This document shows, in pieces, positions 1-6,353 of a stretch of DNA of 7,198 nt. Where the stretch lies: NCBI GenBank assembly GCA_023406715.1, contig JAEXVC010000150.1, positions 1-7,198 of the forward strand. Direction: 5' to 3'. The DNA comes from Bacteroidota bacterium. GTDB lineage: Bacteria > Bacteroidota > Bacteroidia > Bacteroidales > Tenuifilaceae. The position numbers were made by a program, and so were the translations under genes. The notes below the pieces were generated by a model. It was not told the origin of the DNA. It did no database searches and saw only the letters and a program-made list of their open reading frames with translations. The first letter of the stretch is position 1. Each line of letters starts with the position of its first letter.

Positions 1-315
1 ACCATTGGCAACCTCAAAGTAACCCTGACGACTATCGGTAGCTCCAGTAAATGCTCCTTTTTCGTGACCAAACAGTTCGGAGTCAATTGTTCCTTCGGGA
101 ATTGCTCCGCAGTTAACGGCAATGTATGCCCCGTGTTTGCGAGAGCTATACTGATGGACTATCTGTGGAAAAACTTCCTTTCCAGTTCCGCTCTCGCCAG
201 TAATCAGAACGGAAAGATCGGTATGTGCCACTTGTCGAGCTATATCTATAGCACGGTTAAGGCCTGTTGCATTACCAATAATTCCAAAACGTTGCTTAAT
301 GCTTTGCAGTTCCAT
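1..315 (-). CDS. Sigma-54-dependent transcriptional activator, AAA+ domain, N-terminal part (runs off left edge)
   Basis: This is the first 105 residues of a bacterial enhancer-binding protein, which uses ATP hydrolysis to open promoters held by sigma-54 RNA polymerase. The translation starts MELQSIKQRFGIIGNATGLN. It shows a Walker A motif GESGTGKE at residues 40-47, the NCGAIPEGTIDSELFGHEKG stretch before the sigma-54 contact loop, and the loop GAFTGA itself at residues 87-92. Walker B, the arginine finger and any C-terminal helix-turn-helix lie beyond the window. The AAA+ domain begins almost at the first residue, so there is no N-terminal receiver or sensor domain; short activators of this kind are common in Bacteroidetes. 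The ATG at 315 is the natural start because the conserved domain begins a few residues later and a TAnnTTTG box lies 36 bases upstream. It is transcribed divergently from kdsB. Its targets cannot be read here. The family call is certain; the specific role is not known. Confidence 0.95.
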   Translation of the reverse strand, partial: MELQSIKQRFGIIGNATGLNRAIDIARQVAHTDLSVLITGESGTGKEVFPQIVHQYSSRKHGAYIAVNCGAIPEGTIDSELFGHEKGAFTGATDSRQGYFEVANG

Positions 316-351
316 TTTAAAATAGGGGCTGTTTGTATTCAATGTAACTGA

Positions 352-359
352 CAAAATTA
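352..359 (-). promoter_or_regulatory. Candidate -7 box for the sigma-54 activator gene
   Basis: The minus strand reads TAATTTTG, an exact match to the Bacteroidetes housekeeping -7 consensus TAnnTTTG. It lies 36 bases upstream of the start codon at 315. No clear TTTG -33 element is found 17-23 bases further upstream; TTTTAG at 377-382 is the nearest weak candidate. The call rests on one half of the consensus and on position. Confidence 0.45.
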
Positions 360-373
360 CATTTTTTAATTAT

Positions 374-389
374 TTTCTAAAATTAGAAA
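374..389. promoter_or_regulatory. Short palindrome, possible operator
   Basis: The sequence TTTCTAA at 374-380, a 2-base spacer, and TTAGAAA at 383-389 form a perfect 7-bp inverted repeat. It sits where the -33 region of the activator gene's candidate promoter would be, the usual place for a repressor or autoregulator to bind. It is AT-rich, so a chance match is quite possible. Confidence 0.3.
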
Positions 390-638
390 CAGTTAAATTA
401 CATAAAACGGCCTGCTGTTATTTGTTAGTGTTGAGGAGTTTTTTGTGATCCTAAATGTTTGGACTGACAATATTGCCGTATTTGATATTGATCTTTTTAA
501 AATAATCGAATTTCGTTATATGCTCATTGCTATAAGCATTCAAACCCTCTGGATTTGTAACTATTCGCAGATTATTACTTATACGCCTAATTCAATAAAA
601 TAAACTTATGCATAGATGTGCAATTGAAAGTTTGATGT

Positions 639-646
639 TAAATTTG
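639..646 (+). promoter_or_regulatory. Candidate -7 box for kdsB
   Basis: TAAATTTG matches TAnnTTTG exactly and ends 25 bases before the kdsB start codon, which would give a leader of about 20 bases. A TTTG is present at 631-634 but is far too close to act as -33, and nothing convincing lies at the usual distance. It overlaps the first copy of the AATTTGTA repeat. Confidence 0.4.
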
Positions 647-671
647 TAATTGATAATGCATAATTTGTAGT

Positions 672-1445
672 ATGAAAATATTAGGACTAATTCCAGCACG
701 ATATGCCTCTACCCGTTTTCCGGGTAAGCCTTTGGCGGTGATAGCAGAGAAGCCAATGATTCAATGGGTGTATCAACGGGCATCAGAAGTTTTTGAGCAC
801 ACCTATGTGGCTACCGATGATGAGCGAATTGCCAATGCTGTTAAATCATTTGGTGGGCGTGTGGTAATGACTTCAGATAAACATCAAAGCGGTACCGATA
901 GATGTGCCGAAGCTTTGGATAAGGTGCAGGAGGAAACTTCTATCAGGTTTGATGTAGTGGTTAATATTCAGGGCGATGAACCTTTTATACAGGCAGAGCA
1001 GTTGAGAAAGGTGTCGGGATGTTTCGATGACACCTCTGTACAGATTGCTACTTTGGTTAAGGTGTTTAATCCCAACGAGGATATTTTCAATCCGAATTCT
1101 CCTAAGGTGATATTAAATAATAATAGTGAGGCTATTTATTTTAGTCGTTCGGCTATTCCTTTTGTGAGAGGGAAGGAGAAAGAGGACTGGAAATTTTTCC
1201 GAAAATACTATAAGCACATAGGGTTATATGCTTACAGAACTGATGTGCTAAAACAAGTAACTTTATTGCCTCAGTCGCCACTAGAATTGGCTGAGTCGCT
1301 TGAGCAACTTCGTTGGATTGAAAATGGCTATAAGATTAAGGTTGTTGAAACAAATTTGGAAACCCTTGCCGTTGATACACCTGAAGATCTGGAAAAAGTA
1401 AAGGTCTATGCAACAAGTATGCTTTACGATAAAGAAAAAGATTAA
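672..1445 (+). CDS. kdsB: 3-deoxy-manno-octulosonate cytidylyltransferase (CMP-Kdo synthetase)
   Basis: This cytoplasmic enzyme joins Kdo to CMP using CTP, activating the sugar for transfer to lipid A in lipopolysaccharide synthesis. The 257-residue product is about ten residues longer than the E. coli enzyme, the excess being mainly at the C-terminus. Hallmarks in order are the nucleotide-binding signature PARYASTRFPGKPL (residues 8-21), ATDDERI (47-53), HQSGTDR (71-77), the metal/nucleotide motif NIQGDEPF (98-105), YFSRSAIPF (156-164), HIGLYAYR (182-189), SPLELAESLEQLRW (202-215), and DTPEDLE (235-241), whose aspartate is expected to help bind metal. The ATG at 672 is the only sensible start: the nucleotide-binding motif begins eight codons in and a stop lies in frame at 654. 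There is no Shine-Dalgarno sequence, as usual in Bacteroidetes. It appears to be transcribed alone, ending at the hairpin just downstream. All key motifs are intact. Confidence 0.97.
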   Translation: MKILGLIPARYASTRFPGKPLAVIAEKPMIQWVYQRASEVFEHTYVATDDERIANAVKSFGGRVVMTSDKHQSGTDRCAEALDKVQEETSIRFDVVVNIQGDEPFIQAEQLRKVSGCFDDTSVQIATLVKVFNPNEDIFNPNSPKVILNNNSEAIYFSRSAIPFVRGKEKEDWKFFRKYYKHIGLYAYRTDVLKQVTLLPQSPLELAESLEQLRWIENGYKIKVVETNLETLAVDTPEDLEKVKVYATSMLYDKEKD

Positions 1446-1460
1446 CTTGTAAGGCTTAGT

Positions 1461-1498
1461 AAAAGAAAAGGACACAAATTGCTGTGTCCTTTTCTTTT
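1461..1498. terminator. Bidirectional intrinsic terminator between convergent genes
   Basis: A perfect 16-bp stem (left arm 1461-1476, right arm 1483-1498) encloses the 6-base loop AATTGC. The inner part carries the G/C pairs (GGACACA with TGTGTCC) and the outer part is A/T-rich, so each strand reads a hairpin followed by a U-rich tail. It lies 15 bases after the kdsB stop and 13 bases beyond the end of the convergent nuclease gene, and so can serve both. Confidence 0.88.
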
Positions 1499-1511
1499 TT
1501 GGAATATTTTT

Positions 1512-2558
1512 CTATTTCTTCTCCTTTATTAGGAATAAGTAAACAGGGAAGTGGTCGGAGTAACCTCCCGTAAAATTGTTGCCAACATATGTGCGGAAAG
1601 GATAACCAGCAAACTGACCGCTTGATTGTTGTAGGAAAGGTTTGTTGAATACCTTTGATTTAAAGAAAACCCAATTTGTTTTATCCTCGTTCACTAAAGG
1701 TTGAGATATAATAAGGTTATCGAAAAGATTCCATGAATCCTGATATGCCAACGAGCCAATGCCACTTTTGTAAAGATCGAACATTGTGTTGAAAAGCTCC
1801 CCTTGCTTTAAATTTTTTGAGCCTCTTTTTGCGCCGAGTGTGCCAACTATACTTTTGCTATCGGGGTCATCATTTAAGTCGCCCATAATTACAATTTTAG
1901 CATTGGGCTCGGTTTGCTGAATTGAGTCAACGATTGATTTTGTTAATTTTGCGGCAGCAACCCTGAAAGGAAGGCTTCTTTTCTCGCCACCTCTACGCGA
2001 AGGCCAGTGCCCCACAATAATGTGTATTTGCTCACCATCAAGCAATCCAGTAACCACAAGTTGATCGCGCGACTTAAAATTTGGGTTATCAGGCATAGTT
2101 AAGCGGGCAGAGCGCGATGATGTAACAGTAAAAAAATCTGGGCGGTATATTAACCCAACGTCAACTCCTCTGGCATCAGGAGAATCGTAATGAACAATAT
2201 CATACTTTGATTCCTTAAGCTTAGTGTTCTTGGTTAAATCTTCAAGTACAGTTCTGTTCTCAATTTCGCATACACCAAGAATTACTGGACCACCAGGGAA
2301 CATTTCATTGCCTATTTGTGATATAACATCGGCCATGTTGTTCATTTTATGCCAGTAGCGCGAAGAAGTAAACTGATTAATCCCCTCGGGAGTAAATTCA
2401 GTATCATTAGGTCCTGGTATGGTATCAAAAAGATTCTCTAAGTTGTAAAAACCAATACAGCTAACTTTGTACAACTTCTTATCTTGTGCTACATTTGCAC
2501 CGCAAATTAGCGTCAAGGCTATGAGCAGCAACGAATTCTTTAGAAATAATCTATACAT
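1512..2558 (-). CDS. Exported endonuclease/exonuclease/phosphatase (EEP) family protein
   Basis: This is a 348-residue EEP-fold hydrolase, a family whose members split phosphodiester or phosphomonoester bonds in DNA, RNA, phosphoinositides or other substrates with a divalent metal. The N-terminus is a signal peptide with a hydrophobic run at residues 9-19, probably cleaved after ANVA at residue 24. C19 follows isoleucine and does not make a good lipobox, so I expect a soluble periplasmic or secreted protein. The EEP active site is complete: N39 in FYNLENLFD, E98/E100 in CEIEN, H184 in GHWPSRRGG, D227 and N229 in GDLNDDP, and D335-H336 in YSDHFPV. The motifs DARGVDVGLIYRP (128-140) and AYQDSWNLFDNLII (271-284) are typical of the Bacteroidetes branch. 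No type IX secretion C-terminal domain is visible. It is divergent from the TonB receptor gene across a 166-base gap, which suggests shared regulation. Nuclease activity is likely but the substrate is inferred; a phosphatase role is the main alternative. Confidence 0.92.
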   Translation of the reverse strand: MYRLFLKNSLLLIALTLICGANVAQDKKLYKVSCIGFYNLENLFDTIPGPNDTEFTPEGINQFTSSRYWHKMNNMADVISQIGNEMFPGGPVILGVCEIENRTVLEDLTKNTKLKESKYDIVHYDSPDARGVDVGLIYRPDFFTVTSSRSARLTMPDNPNFKSRDQLVVTGLLDGEQIHIIVGHWPSRRGGEKRSLPFRVAAAKLTKSIVDSIQQTEPNAKIVIMGDLNDDPDSKSIVGTLGAKRGSKNLKQGELFNTMFDLYKSGIGSLAYQDSWNLFDNLIISQPLVNEDKTNWVFFKSKVFNKPFLQQSSGQFAGYPFRTYVGNNFTGGYSDHFPVYLFLIKEKK

Positions 2559-2588
2559 ATTTAAAAGTTCTTAGGATAAACAACCGAG

Positions 2589-2623
2589 CAAAGATAGTTA
2601 TATCCGTAAAAAAAGACATCAAA
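2589..2623 (-). promoter_or_regulatory. Candidate promoter of the exported EEP gene
   Basis: On the minus strand, TATCTTTG (2589-2596) is an exact TAnnTTTG -7 box lying 30 bases upstream of the start codon at 2558. TTTG at 2620-2623 could be the -33 element, with a 23-base spacer at the long end of the accepted range. It is the best-formed promoter in the window. Confidence 0.55.
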
Positions 2624-2663
2624 ATTGATAATAATTAGTAAAAAAGTTATTTTTTTGCATCTT

Positions 2664-2671
2664 TAAATTTG
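2664..2671 (+). promoter_or_regulatory. Candidate -7 box for the TonB receptor operon
   Basis: TAAATTTG matches TAnnTTTG exactly and lies 53 bases upstream of the receptor start codon. There is no TTTG at the right distance upstream. The T-rich TTTTTTG at 2651-2657 would be better spaced for a weaker -7 around 2675-2682, so the exact promoter is uncertain. The flanking A- and T-runs (2607-2614, 2641-2645, 2650-2656) may act as an UP-like element. Confidence 0.4.
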
Positions 2672-2724
2672 GTGTATCGTATCATCATAATTGAAGAATA
2701 AATTAATCAATAAATAAACTGTAA

Positions 2725-5442
2725 ATGAGGAGTTTTTTGTTAACGCTTTTAGCAACATTAATAATAGGTGTTGCTAATGTGAATGCACAAGTAACCCTTA
2801 GTGGAAGTGTTAGGGATACTGACACAAGCAATCCATTGTTGGGTGTTTCTGTTAAGGTTGTGGGAAGTAACATTTCTGCAACAACCGATAAGAACGGAGA
2901 GTACACATTAACTGTACCTGCAGGTAAATACGTTTTTGTATTTGTTTCGCAAGGCTATCAGTCGTTCGAGTTGGAGTTTGAAGTGTCGGAAGCTGGTAAG
3001 TTGCCCGATGTATCAATTCGTAGAGCTCAGGTAGATGAAGGTCAATCACTTTCGTTAAGTGAAGTTACTATCTCTACCGATGATTTAGAGTCTGAGGGAA
3101 GTAATCAGGCTGTGGCAGGGCTTTTACAGTCAACTCAGGATGCATTTAACAATGCTGTGTCCTATACATTTAGTTCCGCTCGCTTTCAGGTGCGTGGTTA
3201 CGATTCAGATTATTCATTACTTTACATGAACGGTATTCCTGTTAACGATCCTGAGAGTGGATTCGCTGGTTGGAGCTCATGGGGTGGATTAAACGATGTT
3301 ACACGTAACAAAGAGTCTGTGAATGGCCTGTCACCAACAGAATTTTCGTTTGGAGGGTTAGGCGGTGCAACCAATATTAACTCAAGAGCCTCACTGCAAC
3401 GTAAAGGTACTCGTGTTTCTTATGCTTCAACTAACCGTACATATACAAATCGTTTAATGTTTACCCATTCAACGGGTTTAATGGAAAATGGAACAGCGTT
3501 TACCATCAGCGGCTCGCGTCGTTGGGCAGAGGAAGGCTATGTAGAAGGGACTAACTATGATGGTTGGGCATACTTTGTGGGAATTGAGAAGAAATTTAAT
3601 AGTCGCCATTCTGTTGCTTTCACAACATTTAATGCACCTACTAAAAGAGGTATGCAGGGTGTTGCAACCGATGAGGCTAACGATTTAGCTGGTACAAATT
3701 ACTACAATCCTAACTGGGGTTACCAAAATGGTGAGAAACGTAACGCTAAGGTTCGTTTCCAGCAGGAGCCCACATTTATTTTTAACCATTTTTGGAATGT
3801 TAACGAGGATTTGAAGTTAACATCTACCTTAGGGTATACCTTTGGAACCTATCAAACTACTGCGTTAAACTGGTATGACGCACAGGATCCTCGCCCAGAT
3901 TATTACCGCAAACTTCCCTCCTACTGGGACACTTCAGACCCTTCAGTAGTTGAGGAGATTACAAATGCTTTCAGAACCGACGCTTCTGTTCGCCAGTTGG
4001 ATTGGGATTATATGTACCAAACTAACTATAACAGTGTAGACACTTCAGGCTTGTTGAGATCAAAATATATTCTTGAAAATCGTATTACAGACTCCCGTCA
4101 ACTCTCTTTTTCATCCGTTGCGAATTGGAGCATTATGCCAAATCTTAAACTGAATGGAGGAATTGAGGCTTCAATGTACAAAGGGAGAAACTACAAGGAG
4201 ATAAGCGATTTACTTGGAGCAGATTTTTGGTTGGATGTAGATCAGTTTATTGAGAGGGATACATATATAGGTTCAGGTGAATCTCAAAACGATGTGGACA
4301 ATCCAAATCGAATGGTGAAAGAAGGCGATGTTTTTGGCTATGATTATACCGCCAATGTTAATAATGCTGGTTTGTGGGCCGTAGCCAATTATGTTCAGAA
4401 TAGGTTTGAGTATTACTTTGGAGCAAATGCAACTTACACAGAGTTCTGGAGAACAGGTGATATGAAAAATGGTCGATTCCCTAATGATTCTAAAGGGGAT
4501 TCAAAAAAACAACGTTTCGATAATTATGGCGTAAAGGGTGGTGCAACATGGAAAATTTCGGGTCGTAACTACCTTGATGCAAATGTTGCTTACTTGACCA
4601 GAGCACCTTTCTTCAGGAATTCATTCATTTCACCAAGGACCTCTAACTTTGTTATTCCGGAGCTTACTAGTGAGAAAATTGCCAGTGCCGATTTGAACTA
4701 TAATCTTCGTACACCTTATATAAAAGCTCGCATTAGCGCTTACTACACAATGTTTATGGATCAAACAGAACAAAAATCGTTTTACTTGGAAAGTGAAAAT
4801 TCCTTTGTGAATTACACCATGAAGGGTATCGATAAGGTTCATAAAGGCTTGGAGATTGGTGCTGAGTATAAGTTAACACCTGCTATTACAGTGAATGCAG
4901 CAGCAGCATTGGGAACCTATCAGTATACATCAAGACCAAGCGTTACTATTACTAAGGATAATTTTGGAACAGTAGTTGCTTCAAACAGAACTATCTATAT
5001 TAAAAACTTCTATATACCTAGCACTCCTCAAACTGCCGCAATGTTTGGATTTAGATATGCATCGCCAAAGTATTGGTTCCTTGGAGCATCGGTTAGCTAT
5101 TATGATGATATTTATATCGATTTTGCTCCTGAACGTCGAACAGCAGAGGTGCTTGCTGGTCTTGAACCCGATGATCCTGCCAGAGAGGCTATTACAAAAC
5201 AGTCAAACGTGCCTTCGGCATTCCTTGTTGATGCTAACATTGGAAAATCATGGAGAATAAATAATTACTACATTAACCTAAACTTCCAAGTTGCTAATGT
5301 GTTAGATAATACCGAGTTTCAGACTGGTGGATATGAGCAGTTAAGGTATACTGTTTCTAACGAGGTTGCAAATAAATTCCCTCCTCGTTACTTCTACGCA
5401 TACGGACGAACCTATTACCTAATACTTGGTTTAAGATTTTAA
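2725..5442 (+). CDS. TonB-dependent outer-membrane receptor with N-terminal CarboxypepD_reg-like domain
   Basis: This is a 905-residue gated beta-barrel that imports a ligand across the outer membrane using energy passed through TonB-ExbBD. Domains in order: a signal peptide (residues 1-21, cut before QVTLSG); a carboxypeptidase-regulatory-like beta-sandwich (about 22-100, with TTDKNGEYTLTVPAGKYVF); a likely TonB box around LSEVTIS (111-117); the plug (about 120-225, with FQVRGYDSDYSLLYMNGIPV and GLGGATNINSRAS); then the barrel to the C-terminus. It ends GLRF with a terminal aromatic residue, as outer-membrane barrels do for assembly by the Bam complex. The layout resembles SusC-type receptors but no SusD-like gene follows; two DUF5689-type lipoproteins do. 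The ATG at 2725 gives a clean signal peptide and no Shine-Dalgarno sequence is present. It is the first gene of a likely operon, with only 11 bases to the next start. The ligand cannot be read from the sequence; nucleic acid or nucleotide material is my inference from the neighbours. Confidence 0.95.
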   Translation: MRSFLLTLLATLIIGVANVNAQVTLSGSVRDTDTSNPLLGVSVKVVGSNISATTDKNGEYTLTVPAGKYVFVFVSQGYQSFELEFEVSEAGKLPDVSIRRAQVDEGQSLSLSEVTISTDDLESEGSNQAVAGLLQSTQDAFNNAVSYTFSSARFQVRGYDSDYSLLYMNGIPVNDPESGFAGWSSWGGLNDVTRNKESVNGLSPTEFSFGGLGGATNINSRASLQRKGTRVSYASTNRTYTNRLMFTHSTGLMENGTAFTISGSRRWAEEGYVEGTNYDGWAYFVGIEKKFNSRHSVAFTTFNAPTKRGMQGVATDEANDLAGTNYYNPNWGYQNGEKRNAKVRFQQEPTFIFNHFWNVNEDLKLTSTLGYTFGTYQTTALNWYDAQDPRPDYYRKLPSYWDTSDPSVVEEITNAFRTDASVRQLDWDYMYQTNYNSVDTSGLLRSKYILENRITDSRQLSFSSVANWSIMPNLKLNGGIEASMYKGRNYKEISDLLGADFWLDVDQFIERDTYIGSGESQNDVDNPNRMVKEGDVFGYDYTANVNNAGLWAVANYVQNRFEYYFGANATYTEFWRTGDMKNGRFPNDSKGDSKKQRFDNYGVKGGATWKISGRNYLDANVAYLTRAPFFRNSFISPRTSNFVIPELTSEKIASADLNYNLRTPYIKARISAYYTMFMDQTEQKSFYLESENSFVNYTMKGIDKVHKGLEIGAEYKLTPAITVNAAAALGTYQYTSRPSVTITKDNFGTVVASNRTIYIKNFYIPSTPQTAAMFGFRYASPKYWFLGASVSYYDDIYIDFAPERRTAEVLAGLEPDDPAREAITKQSNVPSAFLVDANIGKSWRINNYYINLNFQVANVLDNTEFQTGGYEQLRYTVSNEVANKFPPRYFYAYGRTYYLILGLRF

Positions 5443-5453
5443 TTGATACACAA

Positions 5454-6335
5454 ATGAGAATAATAGATATGAAGAAGTTAAAATATATTATTGCAGGTGC
5501 AATTGCAGCAATTGCTTTTATGCTTGCAATGCCTAGTTGTGTTGATTTTTCCTACGACGATATTGAGCCTAGGATTGATTCTACAACGCTTGAGGCTAAT
5601 ACTACTATTGCTGAGTTAAAAGGCATATACCCTGGCGAATTGTATAAAATTACCAGTACCACTTTTGCAGGACGCGATTCTGTGTTAATTGAAGGCCGTA
5701 TTATTTCCAGCGATAAAGAGGGTAATATCTATAAGAGTTTATTTATTGAAGATGGTACTGCCGGTATCGAAATCAAGTTAAATAAAACAACCCTTTATAA
5801 CGACTATAAGCTTGGTCAGAAAGTGGTTATTTACTGTAACGGTTTACACCTTGGCGATTATGGCGGCCAAATTCAGTTGGGTTCCAGTTACAGCAATAAC
5901 GGCGTAATTGAAATCAGCAGCCTAGAGGGCGATGTTATCATTAAGAAACACATCTTTAAAAAAGGGCAAAATATTGAGGAGGTTGCTCCAATTGTTATGA
6001 CACCAACATTGTTGAATCCTGCAAATATTGGTCGCTTGGTTCAGTTTGATAATGTTCAGATAAAGGATACTCTTTCATTGGTTACTGGATTAACCTATAC
6101 ATACGCCGATGCTGTTAACAAGGTAACCTTAAATCACGAATTAAAATCACAAATACAGTCTTTTACTAGTACTATTGTATTAAGAACGAGTGGCTATGCG
6201 CGTTTTTCTGGAACAACAATTAATACAAAACAAGGAACAATTGTGGGTATTTTAACGTACTACAATAGGACTTATCAGTTAATAATTAGAGATTTGGCTG
6301 ATGTGAAGTTTGATCAAGATCGTTTTCAAATCTAA
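5454..6335 (+). CDS. DUF5689-type OB-fold-like lipoprotein, first copy
   Basis: This is a 293-residue predicted outer-membrane lipoprotein of no proven function. A hydrophobic stretch (residues 11-27) ends in MPSC, making C29 the likely lipidated cysteine; the residues after it (VDFSYDD) are acidic. The mature part matches what I know of DUF5689: a lead-in TTIAELKGIYPGELYKI (50-66), then an OB-like barrel with LIEGRIISSDKEGNIYKSLF (78-97), IEDGTAGIEIKL (98-109), LGQKVVIYCNGLHLGDYGG (120-138) and IQLG (140-143). A second block near the C-terminus holds LRTSGYARF (243-251), GTIVGILTYYNRTYQLIIRD (261-280) and LADVKF (281-286). Similar OB-like modules precede catalytic domains in some secreted nucleases. 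The start may instead be the ATG at 5469 (MKKLKYII), which gives a more usual signal peptide; neither start has a strong Shine-Dalgarno sequence. It lies 11 bases behind the TonB receptor. It probably works with that receptor at the cell surface; the ligand is unknown. Confidence 0.86.
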   Translation: MRIIDMKKLKYIIAGAIAAIAFMLAMPSCVDFSYDDIEPRIDSTTLEANTTIAELKGIYPGELYKITSTTFAGRDSVLIEGRIISSDKEGNIYKSLFIEDGTAGIEIKLNKTTLYNDYKLGQKVVIYCNGLHLGDYGGQIQLGSSYSNNGVIEISSLEGDVIIKKHIFKKGQNIEEVAPIVMTPTLLNPANIGRLVQFDNVQIKDTLSLVTGLTYTYADAVNKVTLNHELKSQIQSFTSTIVLRTSGYARFSGTTINTKQGTIVGILTYYNRTYQLIIRDLADVKFDQDRFQI

Positions 6336-6338
6336 ACT

Positions 6339-6345
6339 AAGGAGG
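6339..6345 (+). promoter_or_regulatory. Strong Shine-Dalgarno sequence before the second DUF5689 gene
   Basis: AAGGAGG lies 8 bases before the ATG at 6354 and is a full match to the anti-Shine-Dalgarno end of 16S rRNA. It fixes the start of the second lipoprotein gene. No other start in this window has one; Bacteroidetes genes seldom do. Confidence 0.75.
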
Positions 6346-6353
6346 AAGATAAG

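Larger units (their letters stand above)
316..671. other. Divergent intergenic region between the sigma-54 activator and kdsB
   Basis: This 356-base AT-rich stretch separates two genes that point away from each other. It holds one -7 box for each neighbour (352-359 minus, 639-646 plus), the palindrome at 374-389, and a direct repeat AATTTGTA at 641-648 and 662-669, at a 21-base pitch. An open frame at 406-603 (plus) has only a GTG at 445 as a plausible start, codes for a peptide resembling nothing I recognise, and has no -7 box of its own, so I do not call it a gene. I see no tRNA, CRISPR, or sigma-54-type -24/-12 promoter. Confidence 0.6.
2559..2724. other. Divergent promoter region between the EEP gene and the TonB receptor operon
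   Basis: This 166-base, strongly AT-rich gap carries the promoter of the exported enzyme (2589-2623, minus) and the candidate -7 box of the receptor operon (2664-2671, plus), about 70 bases apart. I see no riboswitch-like fold and no strong palindrome. ATTGAT (2624-2629) and ATCAAT (2706-2711) are complementary, but too short and too far apart to carry weight. Confidence 0.6.

Noticed and set aside
64..351. Open frame on the plus strand opposite the sigma-54 activator
   Set aside because: It lies almost wholly antisense to a clearly conserved AAA+ domain, and its cysteine- and asparagine-rich product has no family features.
515..545. Small inverted repeat ATGCT...AGCAT in the intergenic region
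   Set aside because: A 5-bp stem with a 10-base loop and no U-tail is too weak for a terminator or structured RNA.
406..603. Open frame on the plus strand between the sigma-54 activator and kdsB, with a GTG at 445
   Set aside because: It has no ATG near its beginning, no ribosome-binding or -7 signal, and its product (VILNVWTDNIAVFDIDLF and onward) resembles nothing I recognise; likely chance in AT-rich DNA.
2484..2558. Possible lipoprotein signal on the exported EEP protein (C19)
   Set aside because: The residue before the cysteine is isoleucine rather than glycine, alanine or serine, and a normal signal-peptidase I site follows at residue 24.
4630..4842. Minus-strand open frame inside the TonB receptor gene
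   Set aside because: Antisense shadow of the barrel-coding sequence; composition and product look random.
4976..5260. Plus-strand open frame inside the TonB receptor gene
   Set aside because: It overlaps the conserved barrel-coding frame in another phase and has no start signals of its own.
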